Source of the DNA: Verrucomicrobiia bacterium
GTDB taxonomy: Bacteria; Verrucomicrobiota; Verrucomicrobiia; Limisphaerales; JAEYXS01
Assembly: GCA_036405135.1 (NCBI GenBank)
Contig: DASWYF010000035.1
Location: 1 to 64,000 of the forward strand
Reading direction: 5' to 3'
Length of the DNA: 64,000 bases
The notes beneath the pieces are model-generated. The model did not search any database. It had not been told where the DNA came from and was given only the letters and a program-made list of their open reading frames with translations. Shown here one piece after another: positions 27,783-37,657 of the stretch (the stretch's first letter is position 1; every line of letters starts with the position of its first letter). A program made the position numbers and the translations under genes.

Positions 27783-28796
27783 ATGGGGAAGATGACTACA
27801 ACGACGCTGGATCTGGGGGCTTACGAGCCTAAGCTGCTTTCACAGGGGCTGGGTGTCTGGCGCTACCAGAAGCCGCTGCCGCTCACCACCGAAACGGGGA
27901 AGCTGCGGGTCATCGCATTGGGCGTAGGGGGAGCTTTTTCGGCGCGGATGTTTCAATCCAATTTCATCCTCATCAAGGGCAAGACGGCACTGTTCGTGGA
28001 TCTCGGTTCCAAGGCCACGTTCAAGATGAGCGAGTTCGGCCTGTCTGCCCATGCCATCAAGCATCTGCTGGTGACACATTCGCATGCGGATCATATCGGC
28101 TCACTGGAGGAACTGGCGCTGAAGCGCCGGTATGAAGCGCCGTTCATCGAGATGCCGAAAGAGCAGGGGGAGGATTTTAACACCTACTTGATGCGTTGTG
28201 CCAACGCGCGGGCAGAGGGGCGTTTCCGTCCCAAGCTGTATGTGCCGGATCATTATGCGGACATGCTGTGGGATTGGTCCTTGCGCGGTGGTTTGGCGTT
28301 TTCGGAGGTGACGGACGTGCCCGATCCGAAAGGTGAACTCCTGCTGGAGCATTATTTCGATGTGGTGACGCCGAAGCATTTGCCGGGGGAAGCGGTGGAC
28401 ACGTGGGAGTTCACGGTGAAGGGCGAGGTGAAGGAAGATGATCTCACGGTGCGCATCTTTGCGGCGAATCATATCCCGGATACGGCGGCCACAGTGGAGG
28501 AGAGCATCTACACGACGGGCCTGATCGTGGATGGGCGGGTGCTGATCTCCGGGGATACGAAGTTCGATCTGGGGATGCTGCAACGGCTCGCGCCGCAGTG
28601 CGAGGTGATCTTCCATGATTGCCAGCATTTCCTGGGTGGTGTGCATGCGAATTATCAGCAGCTCAAAACGCTGCCTGCCGAGATGAAGGCGAAGATGGTG
28701 CTGTATCATCTCTCGGATGGGATGCTGGATATCAATGTGAAGGCGGATGGGTTTGCGGGGCTGATGGAGCCCGCGCCGGTGGTGTATGATTTCTAG
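27783..28796 (+). CDS. MBL-fold metal-dependent hydrolase
   Basis: The product (337 aa from 27783) is a metallo-beta-lactamase-fold hydrolase: VTHSHADHIGSLEEL supplies the HxHxDH metal motif, with further ligands in AANHIPDTAAT, SGDTKFD and FHDCQHF. The RNase Z-like layout suggests a phosphodiesterase or similar, but the substrate is unknown. I chose MGKMTTTTLDLG at 27783 because upstream in-frame sequence is a dispersed repeat. It has no signal peptide. Confidence 0.85.
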   Translation: MGKMTTTTLDLGAYEPKLLSQGLGVWRYQKPLPLTTETGKLRVIALGVGGAFSARMFQSNFILIKGKTALFVDLGSKATFKMSEFGLSAHAIKHLLVTHSHADHIGSLEELALKRRYEAPFIEMPKEQGEDFNTYLMRCANARAEGRFRPKLYVPDHYADMLWDWSLRGGLAFSEVTDVPDPKGELLLEHYFDVVTPKHLPGEAVDTWEFTVKGEVKEDDLTVRIFAANHIPDTAATVEESIYTTGLIVDGRVLISGDTKFDLGMLQRLAPQCEVIFHDCQHFLGGVHANYQQLKTLPAEMKAKMVLYHLSDGMLDINVKADGFAGLMEPAPVVYDF

Positions 28797-28928
28797 GAGA
28801 GTTGGGTTTGTATCTTTCGGATAATGCTGCGATTTTTTGAGTAACCGAACAGGGGCGGTTCCTAAAAGAGTAGGATGGTTTTCACTTTGTGTTGAGAATC
28901 CAAAAATGGCAAAGAAAGCACCTGAGGA

Positions 28929-29567
28929 ATGTTAAAAATGTCTCTTCTAGAATGTTTGCTTCGACAGTGTGAAGAACCTCCTTCATCCTCCGATCATTGG
29001 CTGGTTTTCTATGCATGGGGTGCAGCATTCAATGTGAAGGAGATGGATGAAAAAATTCTGCAACTTGCCCAATGCATTCCCAAAAGAAACGCTGATATTA
29101 TTGCGGTGAGGTCAGCATCTGTCCTAAAGCGAAGTGAGTTTGAATCATTGCTTCCTCATGATTACCAGTTTCCAGATGGGCAGGGCGTTCCTCGGGTGTT
29201 TTTTCAAAAATTGGTTGAAATGCCAAAATTGTATCAAACATTGCATTTGCCTGAAGGTGGAAATATGCCGCCACCTCCTGAACGGATAAAACTGACCCCA
29301 AGAATTGGCCAAGCATTGACAAGTGATGAGCATGCACTAGTGGCTGATTTTATTGAATTTTGGGATGAGGCAAATCCCGAGTTTTGGTTTGGTGCGAATA
29401 CACGCTATGTTTTGTTGAAAGCGCCGTTACTTCCGGGAGCATTGTGCGTGTTCGACAGGATCCGCAATTCACCTATTTATTTTCAAGATTTGGAAGTGCA
29501 TCGGATTATTTGTATGAAAATGTGGGAAATCGGGGTGGAGATTATCGAGGAATATTACCAAAATTGA
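28929..29567 (+). CDS. Hypothetical protein, AT-rich
   Basis: The 212-residue product has no motif I recognise, no signal and no membrane segment. Its gene is clearly AT-richer than the genes on both sides, a sign of recent transfer. The first two-thirds contain an aromatic-rich segment SDHWLVFYAWGAAFNVKEMD and the end is acidic (IGVEIIEEYYQN). Start codons at 28929 and 28938 are both possible. Confidence 0.6.
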   Translation: MLKMSLLECLLRQCEEPPSSSDHWLVFYAWGAAFNVKEMDEKILQLAQCIPKRNADIIAVRSASVLKRSEFESLLPHDYQFPDGQGVPRVFFQKLVEMPKLYQTLHLPEGGNMPPPPERIKLTPRIGQALTSDEHALVADFIEFWDEANPEFWFGANTRYVLLKAPLLPGALCVFDRIRNSPIYFQDLEVHRIICMKMWEIGVEIIEEYYQN

Positions 29568-29636
29568 CCGTATTTCTGTCTGAGTTTTCTATTTGAGTTC
29601 TTTAGCATAGGGTAGAAGTAGGACATTTTACTCACC

Positions 29637-31346
29637 ATGAACCGGCGCAATTTTCTTTTTGCTACGACGGCGATGACTTTGGGCGGAGGGGTTTTGTCGG
29701 CGTCTTCGGCGCGAGCGGCGGAGGAGCGGCGGATCAATCGGAAGGGGAAATCCGAGTTGCGGGCGGAGGTGGTGATCGTGGGGGCGGGGTTGGGTGGTTG
29801 TGCGGCGGCTTTGGCGGCTTTGCGTCGTGGGCTGCGGGTGATTTTGACGGAGGAGACGGATTGGATCGGGGGGCAGTTGACGCAGCAGGCGGTGCCGCCG
29901 GATGAGAATCGCTGGATCGAGACGAATGGGGCGAATCAGAGTTATCGCGAGTTGAGGAATGCGATCCGGGATTATTATCGGCGGCATTATCCGCTGACGG
30001 ACGCGGCGAAGGGGAAGGTGGATCTGAATCCGGGGGATGGTGCGGTGTCGCGCTTGTGTCATGAACCGAAGGTGGCGTTGGCGGTATTGGAATCGTGGTT
30101 CGCGCCGTGGCAGAGCAGCGGGCAGCTTACGTTATTGTTGGAGCATAAGGCGGTGGCGGCGGAGATGGTGGGTGATGAGGTGAGGGCGGTGGAGGTGCAG
30201 AATTTGCGCTCGGGGAACAAGGTGGTTTTAAGCGCGCCGTATTTCGTGGATGCGACGGAGTTGGGGGATTTGTTGCCGTTGACGAGGACGGAGTTTGTCA
30301 CGGGTGCGGAATCGAAAGCGGAGACGGGGGAGCTGCATGCGGTGGCGAAGAATGATCCGAATAATCAGCAGGCGTTCACGATGTGTTTCGCGCTGGATTA
30401 TGTGGCGGGTCACGAATCGGTGATCGAGAAGCCGCGGGAGTATGAGTTCTGGCGGAATTACGTGCCGAAGATGTCGCCGGTGTGGCCGGGGCGTTTGCTG
30501 GATCTGACTTACACGCATCCTCGCACGATGTTGCCGAAGAAGCTGGGGTTTAATCCGGAAGGGGAGCATCCGGGGACGGTGACGAATCTGTGGAAGTATC
30601 GACGCATCGCGAACAAGGCGAATTTCCGGGCGGGCACGTATCCGGGCGATATCTGCCTGGTGAACTGGCCGCAGAATGATTATCTGCTGGGGAATCTCGT
30701 GGGGGTATCCGACAAAGAATTCAAGCAGCACGTAGAGCGGGCGAAGCAATTGAGTCTCTCGCTGGTGTATTGGTTGCAGACGGAGGTGGAGCGGCCGGAT
30801 GGCAAGCAGGGTTGGCCGGGGTTGCGTTTGCGGAAAGATATCGTGGGCACGGAGGATGGGCTGGCGAAGTATCCGTATGTGCGCGAGGCGCGGCGGATCA
30901 AAGCGGTGTTCACGGTGAAGGAGCAGCATGTGGGATTGGAGATGCGCGCGCTGGCTACGGGTGTGAAGGAAGCGGAGGCAAAGGCGGAGCAGTTCTACGA
31001 TTCAGTCGGCATTGGGGCCTATGCGATAGATCTGCATCCGACGACGCGTGGTGATAATTACATCGATTTTTTGACGGCGCCGTTTCAAGTGCCATTGGGG
31101 GCATTGCTGCCGCAGCGGGTGAAGAATCTTTTGCCGGCGAATAAGAATATCGGGACGACGCATCTGACGAATGGGTGTTATCGGTTGCATCCGGTGGAGT
31201 GGGGCATCGGCGAGGCGGTGGGTGCGCTAGCGGGGTATTGTGTGAAGAAGAAGGTGGAGCCGAAGGCGGTGCGGGAGCGACGTGAATTGCTGGCGGAGTT
31301 TCAGGGGGAACTCGGGAAGGCGGGGGTGGAGACACAGTGGAAATGA
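29637..31346 (+). CDS. Exported FAD-dependent oxidoreductase
   Basis: The 569-residue protein opens with a Tat-like leader (MNRRNFLFATTAMTLGGG) and then an FAD-binding Rossmann motif VVIVGAGLGGCAAALAALRR. It belongs to the FAD-dependent oxidoreductase group (PF12831 type) that includes proteins annotated as xanthan lyase-like: GGQLTQQAVPPDE, YFVDATELGDLLP and GTTHLTNGCYRLHPVEWGIG are visible. Substrate is unknown. The gene is GC-rich and monocistronic. Confidence 0.85.
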   Translation: MNRRNFLFATTAMTLGGGVLSASSARAAEERRINRKGKSELRAEVVIVGAGLGGCAAALAALRRGLRVILTEETDWIGGQLTQQAVPPDENRWIETNGANQSYRELRNAIRDYYRRHYPLTDAAKGKVDLNPGDGAVSRLCHEPKVALAVLESWFAPWQSSGQLTLLLEHKAVAAEMVGDEVRAVEVQNLRSGNKVVLSAPYFVDATELGDLLPLTRTEFVTGAESKAETGELHAVAKNDPNNQQAFTMCFALDYVAGHESVIEKPREYEFWRNYVPKMSPVWPGRLLDLTYTHPRTMLPKKLGFNPEGEHPGTVTNLWKYRRIANKANFRAGTYPGDICLVNWPQNDYLLGNLVGVSDKEFKQHVERAKQLSLSLVYWLQTEVERPDGKQGWPGLRLRKDIVGTEDGLAKYPYVREARRIKAVFTVKEQHVGLEMRALATGVKEAEAKAEQFYDSVGIGAYAIDLHPTTRGDNYIDFLTAPFQVPLGALLPQRVKNLLPANKNIGTTHLTNGCYRLHPVEWGIGEAVGALAGYCVKKKVEPKAVRERRELLAEFQGELGKAGVETQWK

Positions 31347-31412
31347 CCGGTTGCACCGGCTGGCCAATAACCGAACTCTGAGCTTCGAAGAATTATCGCG
31401 AGAGGGGATAAG

Positions 31413-31440
31413 TTTGAGCCTTCTCACGTCGGCTGCTACG
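31413..31440. repeat. Single copy of palindromic repeat family A
   Basis: TTGAGCCTTCTCACGTCGGC followed by TGCTACG, one arm of family A, lies 13 bases before the next gene. Confidence 0.6.
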
Positions 31441-31453
31441 AATTGAGGGAGCG

Positions 31454-32107
31454 ATGCGATTGGTGGGCATATTTATTGGGTTGGCGGTTTTGTTTCTCGT
31501 GCCGTTTTTGATTTGGGGCGAGGAGCTGACGCATTCGTTTTCTTTTCAAGGATCGGTGGAGTGGCTGCGGCAACAGGGCCAGTTCGCGTGGCTGGCGGGG
31601 TTGGTATTGCTGGCGAGTGATCTGGTGTTGCCGATTCCAGCGACGGCGGTGATGGCGGCGCTGGGGTTGATCTATGGACCTGTGATCGGTGGATTGATCG
31701 GAGCGGTGGGCTCGTTTCTTTCGGGATTCATCGCATATGGGTTGTGTCGCATGTTGGGGCGGAAGGCGGCGGTGAAGGTGGTGGGGGAAGAGGATTTGAA
31801 ACGCGGGGAAGAATTGTTCACGCGCTTGGGCGGTTGGCTGGTGGCGGTGTCGCGGTGGTTGCCATTATTTCCAGAAGTCATCGCGTGCATGGCGGGGCTG
31901 ACGCGGATGCCGGTGAAGTTGTTCGCGGTGGCGTTGTTGTGTGGATCGGTGCCGATGGCGTTCACGTATGCGGCAATCGGTCATGCAGGCGTGGAGCATC
32001 CGGGAATGGCACTGGCGTTGAGCGCGCTAGTGCCGCCGGTATTGTGGCTGGTGGTGCAAGGCTGGATCAAACGTCGTGCTTATTCCAATTCATCGCGCAG
32101 TGAGTAA
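31454..32107 (+). CDS. VTT-domain (TVP38/TMEM64, DedA-like) membrane protein
   Basis: The 217-residue membrane protein has an N-terminal helix and a VTT domain: ASDLVLPIPATAVMAALGLIYG, GSFLSGFIAYGLCRMLGRK, then SRWLPLFPEVIACMAGLTRM. VTT/DedA proteins are linked to lipid scrambling and envelope homeostasis. It has four to six membrane segments. The LemA-GIDE gene starts about 30 bases downstream, so the two may be cotranscribed. Confidence 0.88.
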   Translation: MRLVGIFIGLAVLFLVPFLIWGEELTHSFSFQGSVEWLRQQGQFAWLAGLVLLASDLVLPIPATAVMAALGLIYGPVIGGLIGAVGSFLSGFIAYGLCRMLGRKAAVKVVGEEDLKRGEELFTRLGGWLVAVSRWLPLFPEVIACMAGLTRMPVKLFAVALLCGSVPMAFTYAAIGHAGVEHPGMALALSALVPPVLWLVVQGWIKRRAYSNSSRSE

Positions 32108-32137
32108 TTGATTTGAGGAGTCGTCGGTCTTTATTCT

Positions 32138-33454
32138 GTGGGCGTGTCAAATCCGGCGGTGATCGCTCCAGTGGTGGGAACCATTCTCGGCGTAGTATTT
32201 CTGGGAATGGCGTTGCGTGCAGGCAGACGGCGTCGTCTGCTCGACGATACTCCGACGTGCAAGACCACGGGCGTCTTCATCGGCATGGTGGAGCTCAAAG
32301 GGACGGCGGAATCAGAGCAACCGCTGAGGAGTTATCTGGCAGAGCAGAGATGCGTGCATTACCAATGGAGTGTGGATGAGCATTGGTCGCGGACAGTTAC
32401 GGAGCATTACACGGACAGCAATGGGAAATCGCAAACGCGTACGAAGCATGAGAGTGGATGGAAAACGGTGGCCGATGGCGGCACGATGATTCCCTTTTAC
32501 GTGCAGGATGATTGCGGCGTGGTGCAGGTGAATCCGCAGGGAGCGGAGCTGGAAACGGTCACGATGTTTGAAGAGATGTGCGGGCGAGGCGATGCGTTGT
32601 ATTATGCCAAGGGGCCAGCATTCGCAGTTTCGGATTCCGATCATCGCCGCAGGTTTGTGGAGAAGGGCATTCCATTACATCAACCCGTTTATGTCATGGG
32701 ACAAGCTAGGGAGCGCAGTGACATCGTGGCAGCGGAGATCGCGCAGAGTGACAAGGCGTCCATGTTCATGATCTCCACGCGCAATGAGGAATCCATCAGT
32801 GGGGGCATGGCAACAGCCTTTTGGCTATGGGGCATTGGTGGGTTGATTGCGATGGCGGGTGGTTTTGGCATTGGCTTTTCGCAGAACATCAATGGAGCTG
32901 GTCCATTGCCGTTGATTGCTGGTGGTGTGCTTTACATCGCGTGCTGGTTCTTAGGCTGGGCATGGATGGTATTCAACAGCGTGGTGGGATTGCGGCAGCG
33001 GGTGAAGCAGGCGTGGTCGCAGGTGGATGTGCAATTGAAGCGGCGGCAGGATCTGATTCCCAATCTGGTATCCACCGTCAAAGGGTTGAAGGATTACGAG
33101 TCCAAGCTGCAGACGGAAGTGGCTACGATGCGGGCGCAGATGACGGCGACGCCGCCGGGTGAAGCGGGAGCAGATTTCTCGGGCATTGCGCCATTGCTGG
33201 TGGCGATCGAGGAGAATTATCCGGAACTGAAGGCGGAAGAATCGTTCCTGAACTTGCAGAAGAATTTGATTGATACAGAGCAACGGATCGCGTTGGCGCG
33301 GGGGTATTACAATGAGATAGCGTCGTTCTATAACACGCGACTGGAGGTGGTGCCGGACCGTTTCCTGGCAGCCTTGGCGGGGATGAAGCCGGAGGCACTC
33401 CTGCTCGCGGAGAGCTTTGAACGGCAGGCAGTTGAGGTGAAGTTCGCGGAGTGA
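32138..33454 (+). CDS. GIDE domain-LemA family fusion membrane protein
   Basis: The 438-residue protein joins two domains. Residues 35-190 resemble the GIDE (MULAN-type E3 ligase membrane) domain, with CKTTGVFIGMVELKGTAESE, RCVHYQWSVDEHW and VQVNPQGAELETV. Two membrane segments follow at about 225-280. Residues 285-438 are a LemA domain (LRQRVKQAWSQVDVQLKRRQ, DLIPNLVSTVKG, ARGYYNEIASFYNTRLE). An N-terminal membrane helix is also present. The start is a GTG at 32138. GIDE-LemA fusions are known in bacteria; their function is unknown. Confidence 0.85.
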   Translation: MGVSNPAVIAPVVGTILGVVFLGMALRAGRRRRLLDDTPTCKTTGVFIGMVELKGTAESEQPLRSYLAEQRCVHYQWSVDEHWSRTVTEHYTDSNGKSQTRTKHESGWKTVADGGTMIPFYVQDDCGVVQVNPQGAELETVTMFEEMCGRGDALYYAKGPAFAVSDSDHRRRFVEKGIPLHQPVYVMGQARERSDIVAAEIAQSDKASMFMISTRNEESISGGMATAFWLWGIGGLIAMAGGFGIGFSQNINGAGPLPLIAGGVLYIACWFLGWAWMVFNSVVGLRQRVKQAWSQVDVQLKRRQDLIPNLVSTVKGLKDYESKLQTEVATMRAQMTATPPGEAGADFSGIAPLLVAIEENYPELKAEESFLNLQKNLIDTEQRIALARGYYNEIASFYNTRLEVVPDRFLAALAGMKPEALLLAESFERQAVEVKFAE

Positions 33455-33563
33455 GGTTCAATTTAGGGATTTACGGCAAAGGAGGGAAAGAGTAGGAACT
33501 TTTACTCTTCCTTAACAATTTTAGGGGAACTTTTGTTCCGGTTCCGGCGTTATACAGGCATTG

Positions 33564-34865
33564 ATGAACACAATTGCAGCCAGAATTAGTGGAATAATCG
33601 CTACCGGAAGCGTTTTGTTTACGCTGAATACCCAAGCGGATTGGACGCAATTCCGCGGTCCTAATGGAAGTGGCACGGTAGCTGGAGCCAAGCCGCCGGT
33701 GGAATGGGCGGATGGCAAGAATGTGCAGTGGAAGGTGGCATTGCCGGGACCGGGGACATCCAGTCCGATTCTGGTGGGGGAGAAGATTTTCATCACCTCA
33801 TGGTCTGGTAATGGCGCTAATGGTCAGGCGGGAGCATTGAAGCGGCATCTCGTCTGTCTGGACCGTAAGACGGGCAAAGCGATTTGGAGCAAGGTGATCA
33901 ACGGTGAAGCGAATGTGGATCGTTATGATCAGATGCTCCAAGAGCACGGCTACGCGAGCCATACGCCAGTGAGTGATGGCGAGCGCGTTTATGTGTTCTT
34001 CGGCAAGGCGGGTGCGCTGGCATTTGATTTGGACGGCAAGCAGGTTTGGCAGACAAATCTGGGCACGGGTGCGAATCAGAAGAATTGGGGGTCCGCTTCC
34101 AGTCCGGTGCTCTACAAGGATTCCGTCATTATCAATGCTTCCGAAGAAAGCCACGCCATCTACGCGCTCGATAAGAAGACCGGCAAGCAATTGTGGAAGG
34201 CGGAAGGTGCGGGTTTGGAATATGTCTTCGGTACGCCGGTGCTCATGGAAACAGAAGGCAAAGCGGAGTTGATCCTCGCGTTACCGAATGAGCTTTGGGC
34301 GATCAATCCTGATACGGGCAAGCTGCGCTGGTTCGCGGATACCGGCATGTCTGGCAACGTGGCTCCGAGCGTTGTGCCGGGTAAAGGTGTGGTGTATGCC
34401 TTCGGCGGTTTCCCACAGTTGATGGCTGTGGCGGTGAAGACTGGCGGGAAGGGTGATGTCTCGCAAAGCCATGTGCTGTGGCGGAACAATAACAGCTCTT
34501 ACATCCCTACGCCGGTGCTGCATGAGGACCGGTTGTATTTCGCCAGTGATGCCGGGTTTGCGGTGTGTCTCGATGCGAAGACGGGGTCGTTGGTTTACAA
34601 AGAGCGTTTGCCCGGTGCGAGTGCCTCGGGTCGCGGCGGCAAACCTTTCTACGCCTCTGCGGTGCTGGCGAATGGTCAGGTCTATGCTGTGAGCCGGCGC
34701 AATGGCACATTCGTTTTCCCGGCCAAGCCTGAGTTCAAAGTGGTCGCACAGAACAAGCTGACGGATGACACGCAGTTCAATGCGACACCGGCCCTCGATG
34801 GCCAGACGATTTTCCTCCGCTCAGACCGTTACCTCTACTGCATCGCGTCTGCAGCGGGTGAATGA
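33564..34865 (+). CDS. PQQ-like beta-propeller repeat protein, exported
   Basis: The 433-residue protein has a signal peptide (residues 1-26, ending TQA) and then beta-propeller blades of the PQQ-repeat type: [53 protein letters not shown] and [13 protein letters not shown]. Such proteins are abundant in this phylum and resemble BamB or PQQ dehydrogenases without their catalytic residues. No cofactor site is evident. The EF-hand protein gene follows 47 bases later. Confidence 0.87.
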   Translation: MNTIAARISGIIATGSVLFTLNTQADWTQFRGPNGSGTVAGAKPPVEWADGKNVQWKVALPGPGTSSPILVGEKIFITSWSGNGANGQAGALKRHLVCLDRKTGKAIWSKVINGEANVDRYDQMLQEHGYASHTPVSDGERVYVFFGKAGALAFDLDGKQVWQTNLGTGANQKNWGSASSPVLYKDSVIINASEESHAIYALDKKTGKQLWKAEGAGLEYVFGTPVLMETEGKAELILALPNELWAINPDTGKLRWFADTGMSGNVAPSVVPGKGVVYAFGGFPQLMAVAVKTGGKGDVSQSHVLWRNNNSSYIPTPVLHEDRLYFASDAGFAVCLDAKTGSLVYKERLPGASASGRGGKPFYASAVLANGQVYAVSRRNGTFVFPAKPEFKVVAQNKLTDDTQFNATPALDGQTIFLRSDRYLYCIASAAGE

Positions 34866-34912
34866 CCAAAACAATTCAATCAATCCAATCCAACCCCAAC
34901 CAAAATACGAAC

Positions 34913-35575
34913 ATGAAGAAGACAGCGATTTTAACGGCACTCGCGCTCAGCGCGACAGTGTGGACGGTTTCCGCTCAAGATCAGGGCGGTCAACGTCCTG
35001 AACGTCCCGGTGGTCCACGCCCTGAAGGTGGCCAGCAAGGCCAGCGTCCTGAAGGCGGTCAACGTCCCGGTGGTGGTCAGGGACAGGGCCAAGGCGGCTT
35101 CCGTCCTATGCCGAATCCGGTGATCACGGCATTGGATGCGAATGGTGACGGTTCGATCGATGAAGCGGAATTGAAGAACGCGACGGCGGCGCTTAAGAAG
35201 CTGGACAAGGACAATGACGGCAAACTTTCGCAGGAAGAGTTGCGTCCTGCTGGCATGGGTGGTCGCGGCGGCTTCGGTGGTCAGGGCGGACCGGGAGGAC
35301 AGGGTGGCCAAGGCGGCGGTGACTTCGTCGCGCGTTTCATGGAGAACGATAAGAATGCTGACGGCAAGCTCTCCAAGGACGAGATGCCCGAGCGCATGCA
35401 AGGCATGTTCAGCCGTATGGACACCAATTCTGACGGCTTTGTAGACAAGAAGGAGATTGAAACCTCAATGGCCCAGATGCGCGAACGCGGTGGTCAAGGT
35501 GGTCAACGTCCTCCGGGTGAAGGTGGTCAACGTCCGGAAGGTGGCAACCGTCCGCAACGTCCGCCGACGGAATGA
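34913..35575 (+). CDS. Secreted EF-hand calcium-binding protein with Gly/Gln/Pro/Arg-rich spacers
   Basis: The 220-residue protein has a signal peptide ([21 protein letters not shown]) and four EF-hand loops: [36 protein letters not shown] and [12 protein letters not shown]. The pairs are separated by low-complexity stretches rich in GGQRPEG and GQGGPGGQ, also present at both ends. It should bind calcium outside the cytoplasm. The 47 bases before the ATG contain only one G and no Shine-Dalgarno site. A strong terminator follows. Confidence 0.88.
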   Translation: MKKTAILTALALSATVWTVSAQDQGGQRPERPGGPRPEGGQQGQRPEGGQRPGGGQGQGQGGFRPMPNPVITALDANGDGSIDEAELKNATAALKKLDKDNDGKLSQEELRPAGMGGRGGFGGQGGPGGQGGQGGGDFVARFMENDKNADGKLSKDEMPERMQGMFSRMDTNSDGFVDKKEIETSMAQMRERGGQGGQRPPGEGGQRPEGGNRPQRPPTE

Positions 35576-35595
35576 TCTTACTTAAATAAAAAAGG

Positions 35596-35625
35596 AAAGG
35601 GCAGCGTTCGCGTTGCCCTTTTTCA
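35596..35625 (+). terminator. Rho-independent terminator after the EF-hand gene
   Basis: An 11-bp stem (AAAGGGCAGCG with CGTTGCCCTTT, one G-T pair) closes a TTCG tetraloop and continues into a T-tract. Confidence 0.93.
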
Positions 35626-35642
35626 TTTCACGAAGTCTTGAG

Positions 35643-36263
35643 CTACGCTGCAGGAGCGTAATGGCAGTAGATGGAGCGGAGCAAGGCCGGGTTCTGTAAA
35701 GCCTGCTCAACTTCGTGTTTTTCTTTGAGCAAATGCCAGAGTGGTTGTTTTACTTTGGGGATTTGGCAGAAAGCCTCAGAGACTTGCTTGTCCCAGTGAG
35801 ATGCGAAGTGTTGCAGGTCATCTGGACGGATCTCTTTCCGGCATTCTACATGACGGCAGAGGCAGCCGAAGTTCTCGCGCAGGTTCAGCGTGCCGTAATC
35901 ATCCGTGAGTTCTTCGCCAGCCTGGATATCACGCACGGCGATTTCGAAGTCGTAACCGGCAGACATGCAATTCGCATTGCAGGAGTGGTTGAAGAAGCGT
36001 GAGTGGTCCCAGCACAGGATGATATCGCCCTTGGCATCGACGAAAGAGTACTTCTCCAGGATGGCCTGATACTGAGGGTCCATGGCGTTGACCCGTTCAG
36101 GCGTGAAGACCTGATCCAGATCGTCGCGCACCCACACGATGGTGCCTTTGGGGATGAAGTGAGTGGCGAAGACGCCGTGTCCTATCTCTTCGCTGACCAG
36201 CTTAAGTTGGGTGTCCGGGTGGACCACGGACGGCGATTTAAGAAAAAGCCCGTTACGAAGCAA
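35643..36263 (-). CDS. SET-domain protein (protein-lysine methyltransferase-like)
   Basis: The 206-residue protein has SET-domain hallmarks: GHGVFATHFIPKGTIVW, FNHSCNANCMSAGYDFEIAV (the NHSC motif), AGEELTDDYG, and a Cys-rich post-SET-like GCLCRHVECRKEI. SET enzymes transfer methyl groups to lysines; bacterial targets are mostly unknown. It lies downstream of the DEAD-box helicase on the same strand with about 40 bases between, so the two may be cotranscribed. Confidence 0.85.
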   Translation of the reverse strand: MLRNGLFLKSPSVVHPDTQLKLVSEEIGHGVFATHFIPKGTIVWVRDDLDQVFTPERVNAMDPQYQAILEKYSFVDAKGDIILCWDHSRFFNHSCNANCMSAGYDFEIAVRDIQAGEELTDDYGTLNLRENFGCLCRHVECRKEIRPDDLQHFASHWDKQVSEAFCQIPKVKQPLWHLLKEKHEVEQALQNPALLRSIYCHYAPAA

Positions 36264-36303
36264 CTACTTAGTGAATTTTCCTTAAAGATATAAGTATTAC
36301 TAA

Positions 36304-37527
36304 TCATTTCCGGCTCCGTCCGAAGCTGTAACCGCCAGAAATGCGGGACTGACGGAAGCGAGGAGCATTGCCACCCGTGCTCTTACCATCATCGAAAAGA
36401 GAGGTATACTTATAAGCGAAATTCTCGATCTTCTCACGTTTGATTGTCTGACCTATGAAACGCTCGATGGAAGCGACGTGATCGCGATCTTCTGCAAGCA
36501 TCAGAGTGAGGGCATCACCGGTCGTTTGGGCACGACCTGTGCGACCGATACGATGGACGTAATCCTCCGGGTGCTGGGGGACATCGTAGTTGATGACATG
36601 ACTGACGCCTTCGATATCCAAGCCGCGTGCGGCGATGTCCGTAGCGACGAGCACTTCGTATTTGCCATCGCGGAAACCTTTGAGCGCGTCTTCACGCTCG
36701 CGTTGGGTGCGATTGGAGTGAAGGACGGTGACTGCGTGGTTCTTGCGCTTGAGCAGGCTGCCGACCTGATCAGCGTTCTGCTTGGTGCGACAGAAGATGA
36801 TGACAGAATCGTAGTGCAGACGTTCCAGCAGTTCGATGAGCAGGTCTGTCTTCTGCAAGGAGTTCACCGGGTAGAGCGCGTGCTTTACGGTTTCGGCTGG
36901 GCTGCGGCGAGCGCCGATTTCGACCGTTTCCGGAGTCTTCATCGCCCATTGGATGAGCGTTTCGATCTGCGGGGGGACGGTGGCGGAGAAAAGAGAGGTT
37001 TGGCGGTTCTTCGGACAACGCTCGACGATGCGACGAACGTCAGGGAGGAAGCCCATGTCCAGCATACGATCCGCTTCATCCAGCACGAGGTGCGTGATGT
37101 GGTCGAGGCGGCAGGCACCTTCCTGCATGTGATCCAAAAGACGACCGGGAGTGGCTACGAGGATATCCACACCGGTGGAAAGAGCCTCACGCTGTTTGCC
37201 GTAGCCGACACCACCATAGATCACCGCAACGGTCAGATCGGTGAAACGGCAATAATCGCGCACTGCGGTTTCCACTTGAGAGGCCAGTTCGCGAGTCGGC
37301 TCAAGAATGAGCACGCGTGGATTCTTTTGGTGCGTATCCAGTTTGGAAAGGATGGGCAGGGCAAAGGCGGCGGTTTTGCCGGTGCCGGTCTGGGCGCTGC
37401 CGATGACGTCGCGGCCTTCGAGAATGATGGGGATGGCGCGGAGCTGGATGGCGGTCGGGTCGGTGTAACCCATGGCCTTGACTCCTTCAAGGACCGGGGC
37501 GGACAGACCAAGTTGTGCAAATGACAT
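36304..37527 (-). CDS. DEAD-box RNA helicase (RhlE-type)
   Basis: The 407-residue ATP-dependent RNA helicase has all core motifs: Q motif TAIQ, AQTGTGKT (Walker A), DEAD in VLDEADRMLDMGF, SAT in LFSATVPP, and HRIGRTGRAQ. The C-terminal tail is short and basic (RFRQSRISGGYSFGRSRK), as in RhlE-type enzymes involved in ribosome assembly or RNA decay. It is read from a start 130 bases away from the divergent redoxin-like pseudogene. Confidence 0.93.
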   Translation of the reverse strand: MSFAQLGLSAPVLEGVKAMGYTDPTAIQLRAIPIILEGRDVIGSAQTGTGKTAAFALPILSKLDTHQKNPRVLILEPTRELASQVETAVRDYCRFTDLTVAVIYGGVGYGKQREALSTGVDILVATPGRLLDHMQEGACRLDHITHLVLDEADRMLDMGFLPDVRRIVERCPKNRQTSLFSATVPPQIETLIQWAMKTPETVEIGARRSPAETVKHALYPVNSLQKTDLLIELLERLHYDSVIIFCRTKQNADQVGSLLKRKNHAVTVLHSNRTQREREDALKGFRDGKYEVLVATDIAARGLDIEGVSHVINYDVPQHPEDYVHRIGRTGRAQTTGDALTLMLAEDRDHVASIERFIGQTIKREKIENFAYKYTSLFDDGKSTGGNAPRFRQSRISGGYSFGRSRK

Positions 37528-37657
37528 GACTAAATCTTAGGTTCCGGAGGGCAGTAAACGGCCTTTCCAGCATCTGGATTGTCCAGAAATAAGGGAATGA
37601 AGGGAAGTCTTTAGTTTTAGCGGTTGCCAAGCGGACTGGTGCTTTTAGGCTTTCGGA

